Shown here: positions 51,153-59,831 of the stretch, piece by piece
How positions within the stretch are numbered: position 1 is the stretch's first letter
How the letters are laid out: each line of letters starts with the position of its first letter
Source: an uncultured Lachnospiraceae bacterium
GTDB taxonomy: Bacteria; Bacillota; Clostridia; Lachnospirales; Lachnospiraceae
Assembly: GCA_947629865.1 (NCBI GenBank)
Contig: CANRFJ010000016.1
Span: 1-64,000, forward strand
DNA length: 64,000 nucleotides
Direction: 5' to 3'
Notes under the pieces: model-generated
Told to the model about the DNA's origin: nothing
The model's database searches: none
What the model saw: the letters and a program-made list of their open reading frames with translations, nothing else
Made by a program: the position numbers and the translations under genes

Positions 51153-53630
51153 ATGAGAACAGAATTAACAGCAGAAGCGGAACGGGCCCTGAGTAAGGCC
51201 GGAAAGTTTGCAGTCAGAATGGGCAATGCGGTGATAGGAACAGAGCATCTTCTCTATGGCCTGGCGGCCGCGCCGGGAGTTGCCTCGCGGGTGTTGAAAG
51301 AAAATAAACTGGACAAGGACACGCTCCGCTTTGAGATTGAAAATTATTGCGGCAGCGGCGACACGGTTCTGGAGGAGCGGACGGAATTTGACATGTCGCC
51401 CAAACTGGAGGAAATCATTCTCCAGAGCGGCGAGGAGGCCTCGCGGAGCGAGTGTGAGAAGACGGGCACGGAGCATATCCTGATGGCGATACTCAAGGAT
51501 ACGAGCTGCACGGCCTATCACATTCTGCTGGCGGCGGAGGCCAATATCCAGAAATTGTATATGGATATTGTCACTACGGCGGGAGGGGATCTGGCGCTCG
51601 CCAAAAATGATTTGATTGCCAGCCGCTCCAAAAAGAGGAAAAACGGATCTGCCACGCCGGTTCTCGATCAGTACGCGAGGGATTTGAACCAGTATGCCAG
51701 AGAGGGGCGGATCGATCCCGTGCTGAATCGGGAGGACGAGATCAGCAGCGTGATAGAGATACTCAGCCGGCGGACGAAGAATAACCCCTGTCTGATCGGC
51801 GAGCCCGGCGTGGGAAAAACGGCGATTGCCGAGGGGCTGGCCGCCCGGATTGAGGAGGGCGCCGTGCCGGATTCCATGCAGGGACTGCGGGTGCTGACAC
51901 TGGATTTATCCGGAATGGTGGCGGGCTCAAAGTACAGGGGGGAGTTTGAGGAGCGCATCAAGAGGGCTCTCCGGGAGGCGGAGAGCGCAGGCAACATTTT
52001 GCTGTTTATCGACGAGCTGCACACGGTGATTGGAGCCGGCGGCGCCGAGGGGGCCATTGACGCCTCCAATATTCTCAAACCGGCTCTGGCCAGGGGTGAA
52101 ATTCAAGTGATTGGCGCCACTACGCGGGAGGAGTACCGCAAGCATGTGGAGAAGGACGCGGCGCTGGAGCGCCGGTTCCAGCCGGTGGTGATTGAGGAGC
52201 CCACAGAGGCTCAGACAGTCAGCATGTTAAAGGGACTCCGCAGCCGCTACGAGGAGTATCACAATGTGGTGATCAGCAACGAGGCGATCGAGGCGGCTGT
52301 CCGGCTGTCCGTCCGCTATATCAACGACCGCTTCCTGCCGGACAAGGCGATAGACATCATAGATGAGGCGGCGGCCAGATTCCGTCTGCAGAAGGTATTT
52401 GTCAAAGGCGAGAATATCAAAAAACTGGAGGACAGGGCTCAGGAACTCTATGACGCCAGGGAGAAAGCGCTGATTGCCGGAGATATAGATCTGGTGATGG
52501 AGATTCGGGAGCAGGAGAGGGAAAACGAGGAGAAGATAGCGAAGGAGAACAAAAAGAAAAACAGGAAGATGAAAAAGGCGGACAACACGATCCGTGAGGA
52601 ACATGTGGCGGAGATTGTGGCGAAATGGACGCACATTCCGGTTCAGCGCCTGGCCGAGGCCGAGGCGGAGCGTCTGAGGAAGCTGGACTCCATTCTCCAC
52701 GAGAGGGTGGTAGGCCAGGAGGAAGCCGTACAGGCGGTGGCCCGTGCGATCCGCCGCGGACGCGTCGGACTGAAGGATCCGAAGCGCCCGATAGGTTCCT
52801 TTTTATTCCTGGGGCCCACCGGCGTGGGCAAGACCGAACTCAGCAAGGCGCTGGCGGAGGCGGTATTTGGCTCGGAAAAGGATATGATCCGGGTGGATAT
52901 GTCCGAGTACATGGAAAAACAGAGCGTCTCCAAGATGATTGGCTCTCCGCCGGGCTATGTGGGCTATGAGGAGGGCGGACAGCTGAGCGAGAAAGTCCGC
53001 CGCAAGCCATATTCGGTGCTGCTCTTTGACGAGATCGAGAAGGCGCACCCGGACGTGTTCAACATGCTTCTGCAGGTGCTGGAGGACGGACATATCACCG
53101 ACGCACAGGGGCGTCGGGTTGACTTTAAGAATACGATCATCATTATGACCTCCAATGCCGGAGCGAACCGCATTATCTCCCCCAAGACTCTCGGATTCGG
53201 GCAGAAGACCAGCGAGGAAGAAGCCCACAAGAAGATGAAAGAGGGCGTGATGGAGGAGGTAAAGCATATCTTCAAGCCGGAATTTCTCAATCGGGTGGAC
53301 GAGCAGATCGTATTCCACACCCTGAATCAGGAGAATATTCGGGAGATTGCCGAACTCATGTCGAAAAACTTTATCAGCCGTGTCAGGGAGCAGATGGATA
53401 TTGAGCTGATGATCGACGGGGAAGTGACGGACTATGTGGCAAAGAAGGGATATGATCGCGATTATGGGGCAAGGCCGATCCGCCGCGCGCTCCAGACCGA
53501 GGTGGAGGACGTGCTGGCCGAGGCCGTGCTCGCCGGAGAAATCGCCATGGGAGACGCCGTGGAAGTCAGTCTGAAGCGGGAGGGGGACAAGGAGTCTGTT
53601 TGTGTAAAAAAATTCACAAAAAAAGGATAG
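51153..53630 (+). CDS. clpC: ATP-dependent Clp protease ATP-binding subunit ClpC
   Basis: An 825-residue Hsp100 unfoldase that feeds proteins to ClpP. Clp_N repeats (about 1-150); first AAA+ with GEPGVGKTAIAEGLA and Walker B LLFIDELHTVIGAG; a middle segment with UVR-like EIREQERENEEKIAKE; second AAA+ with GPTGVGKTELSKALAEA and LLFDEIEKAHPDV; D2-small domain to the end. The region after the Walker A of domain 2 (SEYMEKQSVSKMIGSPPGYVG) and the GYDRDYGARPIRR end are canonical. ATG 51153 is chosen over TTG 51144. Classical ctsR, mcsA and mcsB genes are absent; a GntR gene precedes it and radA follows after one small gene. Confidence 0.95.
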   Translation: MRTELTAEAERALSKAGKFAVRMGNAVIGTEHLLYGLAAAPGVASRVLKENKLDKDTLRFEIENYCGSGDTVLEERTEFDMSPKLEEIILQSGEEASRSECEKTGTEHILMAILKDTSCTAYHILLAAEANIQKLYMDIVTTAGGDLALAKNDLIASRSKKRKNGSATPVLDQYARDLNQYAREGRIDPVLNREDEISSVIEILSRRTKNNPCLIGEPGVGKTAIAEGLAARIEEGAVPDSMQGLRVLTLDLSGMVAGSKYRGEFEERIKRALREAESAGNILLFIDELHTVIGAGGAEGAIDASNILKPALARGEIQVIGATTREEYRKHVEKDAALERRFQPVVIEEPTEAQTVSMLKGLRSRYEEYHNVVISNEAIEAAVRLSVRYINDRFLPDKAIDIIDEAAARFRLQKVFVKGENIKKLEDRAQELYDAREKALIAGDIDLVMEIREQERENEEKIAKENKKKNRKMKKADNTIREEHVAEIVAKWTHIPVQRLAEAEAERLRKLDSILHERVVGQEEAVQAVARAIRRGRVGLKDPKRPIGSFLFLGPTGVGKTELSKALAEAVFGSEKDMIRVDMSEYMEKQSVSKMIGSPPGYVGYEEGGQLSEKVRRKPYSVLLFDEIEKAHPDVFNMLLQVLEDGHITDAQGRRVDFKNTIIIMTSNAGANRIISPKTLGFGQKTSEEEAHKKMKEGVMEEVKHIFKPEFLNRVDEQIVFHTLNQENIREIAELMSKNFISRVREQMDIELMIDGEVTDYVAKKGYDRDYGARPIRRALQTEVEDVLAEAVLAGEIAMGDAVEVSLKREGDKESVCVKKFTKKG

Positions 53631-53730
53631 AAAAAGGGGCCGTAATATTGTATACTGAATATAACAGCAATTTACGGTGTGCCGGGGAGTGTGACGTCCG
53701 GCAGAGCATAGCGAAGGAGGACACATAAAG

Positions 53731-54144
53731 ATGGGCGTTGTGGAAGAACTGATCCGCAAGGACGAGAAGGGAACATTGAGTTTTGGCAACTATCTTCTGG
53801 ATACCAAGACGAAGAAAAGTGATTTTCAGTACGAGGGAGCAGTTTATAAGATCAAGACTTTCCGGGAGATTACGAAGCTGGAGAGAAACGGTGCGCTGGT
53901 GTATGAATCGGTGCCTGGCTCGACAGTGACAAACTTTCGGGGCAACAGCGAGGCGGCCGAGTTTGACGTAGAGGCCGCGGGGGATATCAGTTTTACACTG
54001 GAGATGGAACCGTCGCAGGAATATAAACTGGTAGTCGACGGCGTGTCGGCGGGGCGTATTCCCACCAATGTGGGCGGCAAGCTGAATGCCAGTCTGGAAC
54101 TGGACGAGGGAAGCAGCGCCAGTGTAAAAATTGTAAAATGCTGA
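53731..54144 (+). CDS. Conserved small protein annotated as endosialidase-like in Lachnospiraceae
   Basis: A 137-residue soluble protein with a beta-rich appearance: LSFGNYLLDTKTKKSDFQYEG, KIKTFREITKLERNGALVYE, SVPGSTVTNFRGN, and EYKLVVDGVSAGRIPTNVGGKL. I recall a family of this length and text in Lachnospiraceae whose members carry an endosialidase label, but no catalytic domain is visible and the label is doubtful. AAGGAGG precedes the ATG. It sits between clpC and radA, genes that adjoin in Bacilli, as if inserted there. Function unknown. Confidence 0.7.
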   Translation: MGVVEELIRKDEKGTLSFGNYLLDTKTKKSDFQYEGAVYKIKTFREITKLERNGALVYESVPGSTVTNFRGNSEAAEFDVEAAGDISFTLEMEPSQEYKLVVDGVSAGRIPTNVGGKLNASLELDEGSSASVKIVKC

Positions 54145-54166
54145 GCGCAAAAAGAAACTAGTGCTG

Positions 54167-54194
54167 GGCACCGGCCGGAGCAATGGCCGGTGCC
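54167..54194 (+). terminator. Hairpin, possible weak terminator before radA
   Basis: GGCACCGGCC (54167-54176) pairs perfectly with GGCCGGTGCC (54185-54194), 8-nt loop. Only TCTGCTT follows, so termination would be inefficient. Confidence 0.4.
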
Positions 54195-54233
54195 TCTGCT
54201 TATCTGGAAGACAACACAGAGAGGGATTGATAT

Positions 54234-55610
54234 ATGGCGAAGGAAAAAACGCTGTTTTTCTGCAGGGAATGTGGGCATGAGTCCTCAAAGTGGCTGGGCC
54301 AGTGCCCCGCCTGCCATGCGTGGAATACAATGGTGGAGACGCCGGCCGCCCAAAAAGCAAGGGGCGGCGCCGCCGTGCGAACGGCGTCTGCGTCTGCCCG
54401 GCCGTCGCGCCTCAATGAGATTGAGACGCAGGAGGAGTGCCGCCGCCCTGTGGGAATGGCGGAGTTTGACCGAGTGCTGGGAGGCGGGATCGTACCTGGC
54501 TCGCTGATTCTGGTGGGCGGTGATCCCGGCATCGGGAAATCCACTCTGCTGCTGCAGATGTGCCGCCTGCTGGCCGGAGACAATGTGAGGGTGCTTTATG
54601 TATCCGGTGAGGAATCCGCCCGCCAGATTAAACTTCGGGCCGAGAGGATAGGAACGTTTTCGGACGAGCTGTTCCTGTATTCCGAGACCTGTATGGGGAC
54701 AATCATTCAGGCAGTGGAGGAGATCCGGCCGGAGGTTGTCATCGTGGACTCCATTCAGACGATGTTTGAGGAGACGGTGGACGCGGCGCCCGGCAGCGTC
54801 AGCCAGGTGCGCGAGATTACCGGAATACTTCTCCACCTTGCAAAGAGTAAAAATATTACGGTTTTTATCGTGGGCCATGTGACGAAGGAGGGAAATGTGG
54901 CCGGGCCGCGTATGCTGGAGCATATGGTGGATACGGTACTCTACTTCGAGGGAGACAAGACGGCCATGTACCGTATGCTCAGGGGCGTCAAAAACCGTTT
55001 TGGCTCCACCAATGAGGTGGGTGTCTTTGAGATGAGAAACCAGGGGCTTGTGGAGGTTCCGAACCCCTCTGAATACATGATGCAGGGGCGGCTGGAGGAC
55101 GAGGCCGGTTCTGTGGTTGTCTGCACGATGGAGGGGACGCGTCCCTTCCTGATCGAGGTGCAGGCGCTGGTGTGCCAGACCAGTTTTCCGATGCCGAGGC
55201 GCACGGCGGTGGGGACGGATTACAACCGCGTCAATCTTCTGATGGCGGTGCTGGAAAAACGTCTGGGTATCCGCATGGCGGACTGCGACGCCTATGTAAA
55301 TGTAGCCGGTGGTATGCGCGTCACAGAGCCTGCGCTGGATCTGGCGCTGGTGGCGGCAATTCTGTCCAGCCACCGCGGACAGAGCCTCGGCAGCGCTACG
55401 GTTCTGTTCGGCGAGGTAGGGCTCGTGGGCGAGGTGCGGGCGGTGTCGCAAGCCGAGAGAAGGGTGGCGGAGGCTGTCAAGGCCGGTTACACCACCTGTA
55501 TACTGCCAGAGAGCAACCGCCAGTCTATTCTCAGGGCGGGCAGTCTGGACGTAAAAGGCGTCCGGCTGCTGGGCATAAAGCATATTCGGGAATTGCCGGA
55601 CTGTATATAG
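54234..55610 (+). CDS. radA: DNA repair protein RadA (Sms)
   Basis: A 458-residue branch-migration and recombination helper. The N-terminal zinc finger is CRECGHESSKWLGQCPAC; the RecA-like core has Walker A GGDPGIGKSTLLLQM, Walker B VVIVDSIQTMF and the RadA-specific KNRFGSTNEVGVFEM. The C-terminal half is a Lon-protease-like domain (VNVAGGMRVTEPALDLALVA, ATVLFGEVGLVGEVRAV) that lacks the catalytic Ser-Lys arrangement. Length and order are standard. It lies downstream of clpC with one gene between. Confidence 0.96.
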   Translation: MAKEKTLFFCRECGHESSKWLGQCPACHAWNTMVETPAAQKARGGAAVRTASASARPSRLNEIETQEECRRPVGMAEFDRVLGGGIVPGSLILVGGDPGIGKSTLLLQMCRLLAGDNVRVLYVSGEESARQIKLRAERIGTFSDELFLYSETCMGTIIQAVEEIRPEVVIVDSIQTMFEETVDAAPGSVSQVREITGILLHLAKSKNITVFIVGHVTKEGNVAGPRMLEHMVDTVLYFEGDKTAMYRMLRGVKNRFGSTNEVGVFEMRNQGLVEVPNPSEYMMQGRLEDEAGSVVVCTMEGTRPFLIEVQALVCQTSFPMPRRTAVGTDYNRVNLLMAVLEKRLGIRMADCDAYVNVAGGMRVTEPALDLALVAAILSSHRGQSLGSATVLFGEVGLVGEVRAVSQAERRVAEAVKAGYTTCILPESNRQSILRAGSLDVKGVRLLGIKHIRELPDCI

Positions 55611-55661
55611 ACGCGCCGCGGGGAAAAGCGAAAATCCGACGGGGCGGAATGGAGGATAATG

Positions 55662-56135
55662 ATGGAAGCGCAGGAAGAAAAGAGAGAGTCTCTTTTCCAG
55701 TGGATTGGAAATGGGAAAAAGATGATAATAGGAGCGATTTTACTGGCGGCGGGCATAGTTGGGCAGCTGTTGTCGGGCAGGACGCTGGCACAGATTCCCT
55801 TTGTGCTGATGGGCGCTGGCCTGATGTGCTTTGTCAACGCGCTGTTCTCCAAAATAGCATCGTGCAATATTCATCTTTTGTTGTATCTTATCATAAACAT
55901 TGCGGCAATGGAACTGGCAATCGCGATTGCCGGCGCTGATGTACTGGATTCCACGACACTGTACGGGGCATGGGTTGGCTGCGGGGTTGCGGCCTGGATT
56001 TTTCAGATTGCCCTTATGAAGACAGAGGGCGGCGTCCGGCGGGTGGTGCTGTCATTTTGTGAGACGCTGTTCAGCGCTGTGGCGCTGGTGGCGGCCTTTG
56101 TCGTGCCGATTTTTCTGTCGGTGTGGCGGAGCTGA
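55662..56135 (+). CDS. Small multi-pass membrane protein, unknown
   Basis: A 157-residue protein with a short charged N-terminus (EAQEEKRESLFQWIGNGKK) and four to five hydrophobic helices: about 22-38, 46-65, 70-90, 97-115 and 130-153. I do not recognise a family. GGAGG lies 6 bp before ATG 55662; ATG 55659 is one codon upstream. It follows radA by 51 bp and could be co-transcribed. No transport or enzyme motif is seen. Confidence 0.6.
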   Translation: MEAQEEKRESLFQWIGNGKKMIIGAILLAAGIVGQLLSGRTLAQIPFVLMGAGLMCFVNALFSKIASCNIHLLLYLIINIAAMELAIAIAGADVLDSTTLYGAWVGCGVAAWIFQIALMKTEGGVRRVVLSFCETLFSAVALVAAFVVPIFLSVWRS

Positions 56136-56169
56136 GCGGCTGCCGACGGCGGCGGAATGAGAGGGAATC

Positions 56170-56643
56170 ATGGAATCACGGAGAGAACAGGCAATACAGT
56201 ATTTTAAAAAGGGCTACAACTGCAGTCAGTCAGTGATCTTGGCCCACAGCGACCTGTTTGACATTGACAGGGAGGCGCTTCTGAAACTGGTTCAGCCCTT
56301 TGGCGGCGGCATGGGAAGGCTGCGCCAGGTGTGCGGAGCCGTGTCCGCCATGTTTATGGTGGCGGGGGCGCTGGAGGGAAGCGCCGTGCCCGGCGACGCA
56401 GAGGGCAAAAAGAAAACCTACGCCATTGTCCAGGAGCTGGCAAAGGAATTTGAAAAAAAGAACGGCAGTATCGTCTGCGGACAACTGCTGGGGCTCTCGG
56501 GACGCGATCCGCTGGTGAAGGAGGAATACCGGCAGGGTGCGACGCCGGAACCCCGTACGGAGGAATACTATAAAAGGCGCCCCTGTCCGGAGATAATCGG
56601 GGACGCCTGTGATATACTGGCAAAATGCCTGCGGTGGGAATGA
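56170..56643 (+). CDS. C_GCAxxG_C_C family protein (putative redox protein)
   Basis: A 157-residue protein of the family named for its Cys pattern. The conserved cysteines are in KGYNCSQSV, RQVCGAVSAMFMVAG, SIVCGQLLG and RPCPEIIGDAC. All are present, so the site can bind a metal or cycle as disulfide. The start ESRREQAIQYF is typical and the ATG has GAGGG ahead. It lies 34 bp after the small membrane protein. The family is frequent in strict anaerobes and its biochemistry is not settled. Confidence 0.85.
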   Translation: MESRREQAIQYFKKGYNCSQSVILAHSDLFDIDREALLKLVQPFGGGMGRLRQVCGAVSAMFMVAGALEGSAVPGDAEGKKKTYAIVQELAKEFEKKNGSIVCGQLLGLSGRDPLVKEEYRQGATPEPRTEEYYKRRPCPEIIGDACDILAKCLRWE

Positions 56644-56697
56644 TAAGTTTGAACTGCGCACGGCAGAAAAAATTCCGACAGGGAAAATTCCGGCCGT

Positions 56698-57339
56698 CTA
56701 CTCTATGTCGCTGAAGAATACGGGCAGCTTTTCCTGAAAAATCTTCAGGGCGATTCCTGCCACCTCGCGCATCTGCGGGTGCGCATGGGAATCACAGCGC
56801 AGCCGGAAGAAATTTCTCCAGGAGCGCAGATTCATCGTCACCACAATCTCTGTCTTGAGGCTGTTGGGAAGGACAGAGCGGGCCTCCTGCGGAGTCGCGC
56901 CCAGCTCCAGCATACGGAAATAGGAGTCTTCCGCCTGCTCCATAGCGTGATTCCAGACGTCGTATTTAGCCCGGTCGTTTTCATTGTTCAAATCGTATTC
57001 AAATCCCCCGGCCAGATCGATCACGGTGATCGCGTTTCCGAATTTGTCGCCGGAGTAGTTGCAGTAGCGGGTGCTCTCCTGACTGTAGCTGGCGATGCGG
57101 TGGCGCACGATCTCATGGGTGATTCCCCGGTCGCAGATTATGCGCACCGTGACGGATTCGTGCTCGATTACGGATTCGTGCCCGCGCTTCAGCAGGTTGC
57201 GGATAAAGCGCTCGGCGGACTCCTCCGTGATATTTCCCTCGCTCTTATAACATACCCGTCCGATTTTTTCTATTTTGCGGACTATCTCATCATAATTTTT
57301 CATGTCGATAATTTCAATGCTCGGTTTAATGACGTTCAT
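56698..57339 (-). CDS. thyX: Flavin-dependent thymidylate synthase ThyX
   Basis: A 213-residue enzyme making dTMP from dUMP with methylene-tetrahydrofolate, FAD and NADPH. The ThyX signature is intact: RHRIASYSQESTRY. HESVIEHESVTVRII and RSVLPNSLKTEIVVTMNLR are also conserved. The ATG is preceded by GGAGG on the minus strand. It is a stand-alone gene facing a sporulation gene. Confidence 0.96.
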   Translation of the reverse strand: MNVIKPSIEIIDMKNYDEIVRKIEKIGRVCYKSEGNITEESAERFIRNLLKRGHESVIEHESVTVRIICDRGITHEIVRHRIASYSQESTRYCNYSGDKFGNAITVIDLAGGFEYDLNNENDRAKYDVWNHAMEQAEDSYFRMLELGATPQEARSVLPNSLKTEIVVTMNLRSWRNFFRLRCDSHAHPQMREVAGIALKIFQEKLPVFFSDIE

Positions 57340-57469
57340 TTTTTTCCTCCCTCTGTATCAGAAGCCTCTCCTGTACCGGTAAAATATATTATCTGTAGTA
57401 TATCGTATAACGGAATTTTTTTCAACGGGAAGATCCCGCGGCGCGGAAAAACATCTCCGGTATCTTTTT

Positions 57470-57498
57470 GCATAAATTTTCATTCGGGGGAAATACTA
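57470..57498 (+). promoter_or_regulatory. Sigma-F/sigma-G-type promoter of the SpoIIQ-like gene
   Basis: GCATA (57470-57474), a 14-bp spacer and GGAAATACTA (57489-57498), which matches the forespore consensus GGNRANAMTW at every position. A start near 57505 fits an ATG at 57529. Confidence 0.65.
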
Positions 57499-57528
57499 TC
57501 ACCAACAACAGAAAATGAGGTGATAATT

Positions 57529-58233
57529 ATGTTTTACAGAGAAAAGGGATTCTATATATCTTTGCTTTGCGGCGTGGTGGCGCTGGTAGCTTTTGCCGCC
57601 ATCTGCATCAACCTGTTTGGCAGCGAGGAGGGCGAGAAAAATTCCCCTATTGCAGTGGAGGAGACGCCGGTTCCCACGCCTACGCCGACGCCGGAGGCAG
57701 AGGAGGCCTCCGCCGACGAGGTGAAGTCGGAGGTAAAAAAGCCCAAAAAGACGGCGAAGCCAAAGGCGACGAAAAAGGCGGTGCAGGCCAACGCAAAACC
57801 GGTTAAAAATACTCTCCACTTCGATCAGGAGACGGGGCTTCTGTGGCCGGTGGAGGGAGACGTGCTGATGAAGTACAGCGCGGATCAGGTCGTCTACTTC
57901 CAGACGCTCGCCCAGTACCGCACAAATCCGGCGCTGATCATCTCCGCCGGAGTGGGAGACGAGGTAAAGGCCAGTGCGGACGGCATTGTTGAGGACATCA
58001 GCACATCCGAGGAGACCGGGCGCACACTCACTATGTCCATCGGGGACAATTTTACCGTGAAGTACGGGCAGCTGAAGGAGATCGCCGTGCAGAAAGGAGA
58101 TGCGGTGTCCGAGGGACAGGTGATAGGGAAAATAGCCAGTCCCACCAAGTATTATTCCCTGGAGGGAGCCAATCTCTATTACCAGGTAAAAGAGAAGGAT
58201 CAGACGGTAAATCCCATGGTGCTGCTCCGCTAG
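57529..58233 (+). CDS. SpoIIQ-like membrane protein with degenerate M23 domain
   Basis: A 234-residue protein: cytosolic stub, one membrane helix (about 9-30), a Pro/Lys-rich linker (about 36-90), and an extracytoplasmic M23/LytM fold (about 95-234). The metal ligands of active LytM enzymes are replaced: KYGQL where YAHL is expected, and LYYQV where LHFEV is expected. It is therefore a non-catalytic M23 domain, as in SpoIIQ, which bridges the forespore membrane to SpoIIIAH. The ATG 57529 has GAGGTGAT ahead and a forespore-type promoter. An open frame from 56779 is only antisense to thyX. Assignment to SpoIIQ is by architecture and promoter, not by close similarity. Confidence 0.75.
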   Translation: MFYREKGFYISLLCGVVALVAFAAICINLFGSEEGEKNSPIAVEETPVPTPTPTPEAEEASADEVKSEVKKPKKTAKPKATKKAVQANAKPVKNTLHFDQETGLLWPVEGDVLMKYSADQVVYFQTLAQYRTNPALIISAGVGDEVKASADGIVEDISTSEETGRTLTMSIGDNFTVKYGQLKEIAVQKGDAVSEGQVIGKIASPTKYYSLEGANLYYQVKEKDQTVNPMVLLR

Positions 58234-58336
58234 CGGAAAGCCGTCTGGGGAGTTTGAGGCGGAAAGCCGGGTTGAAAAGTTGAAAAAGGTTTAAAATTTA
58301 CCATATTCATCGCAGGAAATTTGTGAAAAGTGCTGA

Positions 58337-58365
58337 TTGTTTTTTTTCGGGCGCTAAGATATAAT
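58337..58365 (+). promoter_or_regulatory. Promoter of the 58403 gene
   Basis: TTGTTT (58337-58342), 17 bp, TATAAT (58360-58365), 37 bp before the start. Confidence 0.6.
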
Positions 58366-58402
58366 CTAATTGAATAACTATGCCACGGAAGGCGTGATGA
58401 TT

Positions 58403-59032
58403 ATGGTAGAGGCTTATAATTTATATTTGGGCGGCTATCTTCCCAAGATATCGCCGAAGACCAGCGTTCATAATAAGCATGAACTGAAAAGTAAATATAA
58501 AAGTATTGTCAGTCTGAACAATGCCAATCCTCTTGTGATGGTCAGGCTCTCCAATGACACGCAGGCATATGCGCTCAATGTGAAGGAGATGTCCATGGAA
58601 CTGGCAGAGACAGCCGAGAACATCCTGAATGGCGATCCGGAGGAACGCCAGGGCAATATGGAGTCGCTGACGGATTTATATAACCGACTGCTCCGGCGCA
58701 GCGACGAATACGGCGAGGCCAACAACAAGCCGTCGCGTCCCGGCGGCGAATTGCGGAATCTGGTGGACAGAAATGAGGACGAGCTTGTTCAGGCGGGATT
58801 TTCCGTTGACAGCCGCGGATTTCTGACGGCTCCGGCCGGAGGAAAACAGGAGCCGGTGGTACCGGAGAAATTTATACGGCAGTTGTTGGACAAGTGTGAC
58901 CATATGGGCATGAATCCGATGGAGTATGTGGACAGCAAGATTTACAGCTATGCCCATCTGCACCGCAGTGACATCGGCACGGCCTATGAGTCCTCAATCT
59001 ACAGCGGAATGTTGTTTAATTCCTACTGCTGA
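58403..59032 (+). CDS. Hypothetical protein
   Basis: A 209-residue soluble protein I do not recognise. It starts MVEAYNLYLGGYLPKISPKT and has MVRLSNDTQAYALNVKEMSMELAE in the middle, helical text reminiscent of filament- or flagellin-type proteins only in general composition. ATG 58403 is 9 bp from GGAAGG; an ATG at 58397 is also in frame and too close. It has its own promoter and a good terminator at 59086-59119, so it is a monocistronic gene. Confidence 0.65.
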   Translation: MVEAYNLYLGGYLPKISPKTSVHNKHELKSKYKSIVSLNNANPLVMVRLSNDTQAYALNVKEMSMELAETAENILNGDPEERQGNMESLTDLYNRLLRRSDEYGEANNKPSRPGGELRNLVDRNEDELVQAGFSVDSRGFLTAPAGGKQEPVVPEKFIRQLLDKCDHMGMNPMEYVDSKIYSYAHLHRSDIGTAYESSIYSGMLFNSYC

Positions 59033-59085
59033 TATTCATTATATGGAAGAAGCGAGCAGGACAGATACAGATAGAGAGTGATAAA

Positions 59086-59119
59086 ACGCTCCGGCGATTG
59101 AATCGCCGGAGTGTTTTTT
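59086..59119 (+). terminator. Terminator of the 58403 gene
   Basis: ACGCTCCGGCGA (59086-59097) pairs with TCGCCGGAGTGT (59103-59114), one G-U, followed by TTTT. Confidence 0.88.
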
Positions 59120-59171
59120 GCCCTTTATTTACCAATGAAAATATTTCCAATATCAAAAGTTGGCAGAATGC

Positions 59172-59200
59172 TTGACGTTGTAAAGCAAAATGAGTATAAT
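59172..59200 (+). promoter_or_regulatory. Promoter of the relB-yafQ operon
   Basis: TTGACG (59172-59177), 17 bp, TATAAT (59195-59200), 29 bp before the antitoxin start. Confidence 0.8.
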
Positions 59201-59228
59201 GAGGGTGAAATTGAAAGGAGATGATCGC

Positions 59229-59501
59229 ATGGCTACAACCCCTACTCAGGTCCGTATCGATGCGGATATTAAACGTGAAGCAACGGCGCTCTTTACCAGC
59301 CTTGGTCTGGATATGTCAGGTGCTGTAAATTTGTTTCTGCACCAATGCGTTCTTCGCGGTGGATTACCTTTTGCTGTGGAAGTTCCGCAATACAGCAACA
59401 AAACGCTCAGTGCGATGGCAGAGGCCAGAAGAATATCCCGTGATCCTGACGTCAAGGAATACAACAGTATGGAAGAATTAAAGGCGGCGCTTGACGACTA
59501 A
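59229..59501 (+). CDS. RelB/DinJ-family antitoxin
   Basis: A 90-residue ribbon-helix-helix antitoxin that binds its own operator and neutralises the YafQ toxin. N-terminus TQVRIDADIKREATALFTSL, then GLDMSGAVNLFLHQCV, is typical of DinJ/RelB; the C-terminal half is a toxin-binding tail (DVKEYNSMEELKAALDD). AAGGAG lies 8 bp before ATG 59229. Its stop overlaps the toxin ATG (TAATG). Confidence 0.93.
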   Translation: MATTPTQVRIDADIKREATALFTSLGLDMSGAVNLFLHQCVLRGGLPFAVEVPQYSNKTLSAMAEARRISRDPDVKEYNSMEELKAALDD

Positions 59502-59779
59502 TGTACCAAGTTAAATTTACTACGACTTTCAAGAAAAGCTATAAGTTGATGAAAAAGCGTGGTCTTGACCTCTCTTTGCTGGACGAGGTTGTCGATTTGC
59601 TGCGTCAGGGCAAGCAGCTCGATGAAAAGTATCGGGATCACAGCCTATCCGGTAATTTTGCCGGTTTCAGGGAGTGCCATATAAAACCGGATTGGTTACT
59701 CATCTATCTGATTGAAAATGATGTGCTGACCTTGACTCTTGTAGATACAGGATCACATTCTGATATTTTTAAAAATTAA
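59501..59779 (+). CDS. YafQ-family mRNA interferase toxin
   Basis: A 92-residue RelE/ParE-superfamily toxin that cuts mRNA on the ribosome. DHSLSGNFAGFRECHIKPDW and the C-terminal LVDTGSHSDIF (catalytic His near residue 87) are canonical YafQ. It overlaps the antitoxin by one base, giving a translationally coupled pair. Both genes look intact. Confidence 0.93.
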   Translation: MYQVKFTTTFKKSYKLMKKRGLDLSLLDEVVDLLRQGKQLDEKYRDHSLSGNFAGFRECHIKPDWLLIYLIENDVLTLTLVDTGSHSDIFKN

Positions 59780-59831
59780 AACACCCAAGAAGCAGGCAGA
59801 CTGTATGCGAAAACTTACGATCTAATAGCGT

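Noticed and set aside
56779-57528. N-terminal extension of the SpoIIQ-like protein
   Set aside because: The frame is open but is antisense to thyX and crosses a good sporulation promoter; ATG 57529 has a ribosome binding site.
58234-58336. Possible repeat element with two GCGGAAAGCCG copies
   Set aside because: Only an 11-nt direct repeat is present; too short to call a mobile or structured element.
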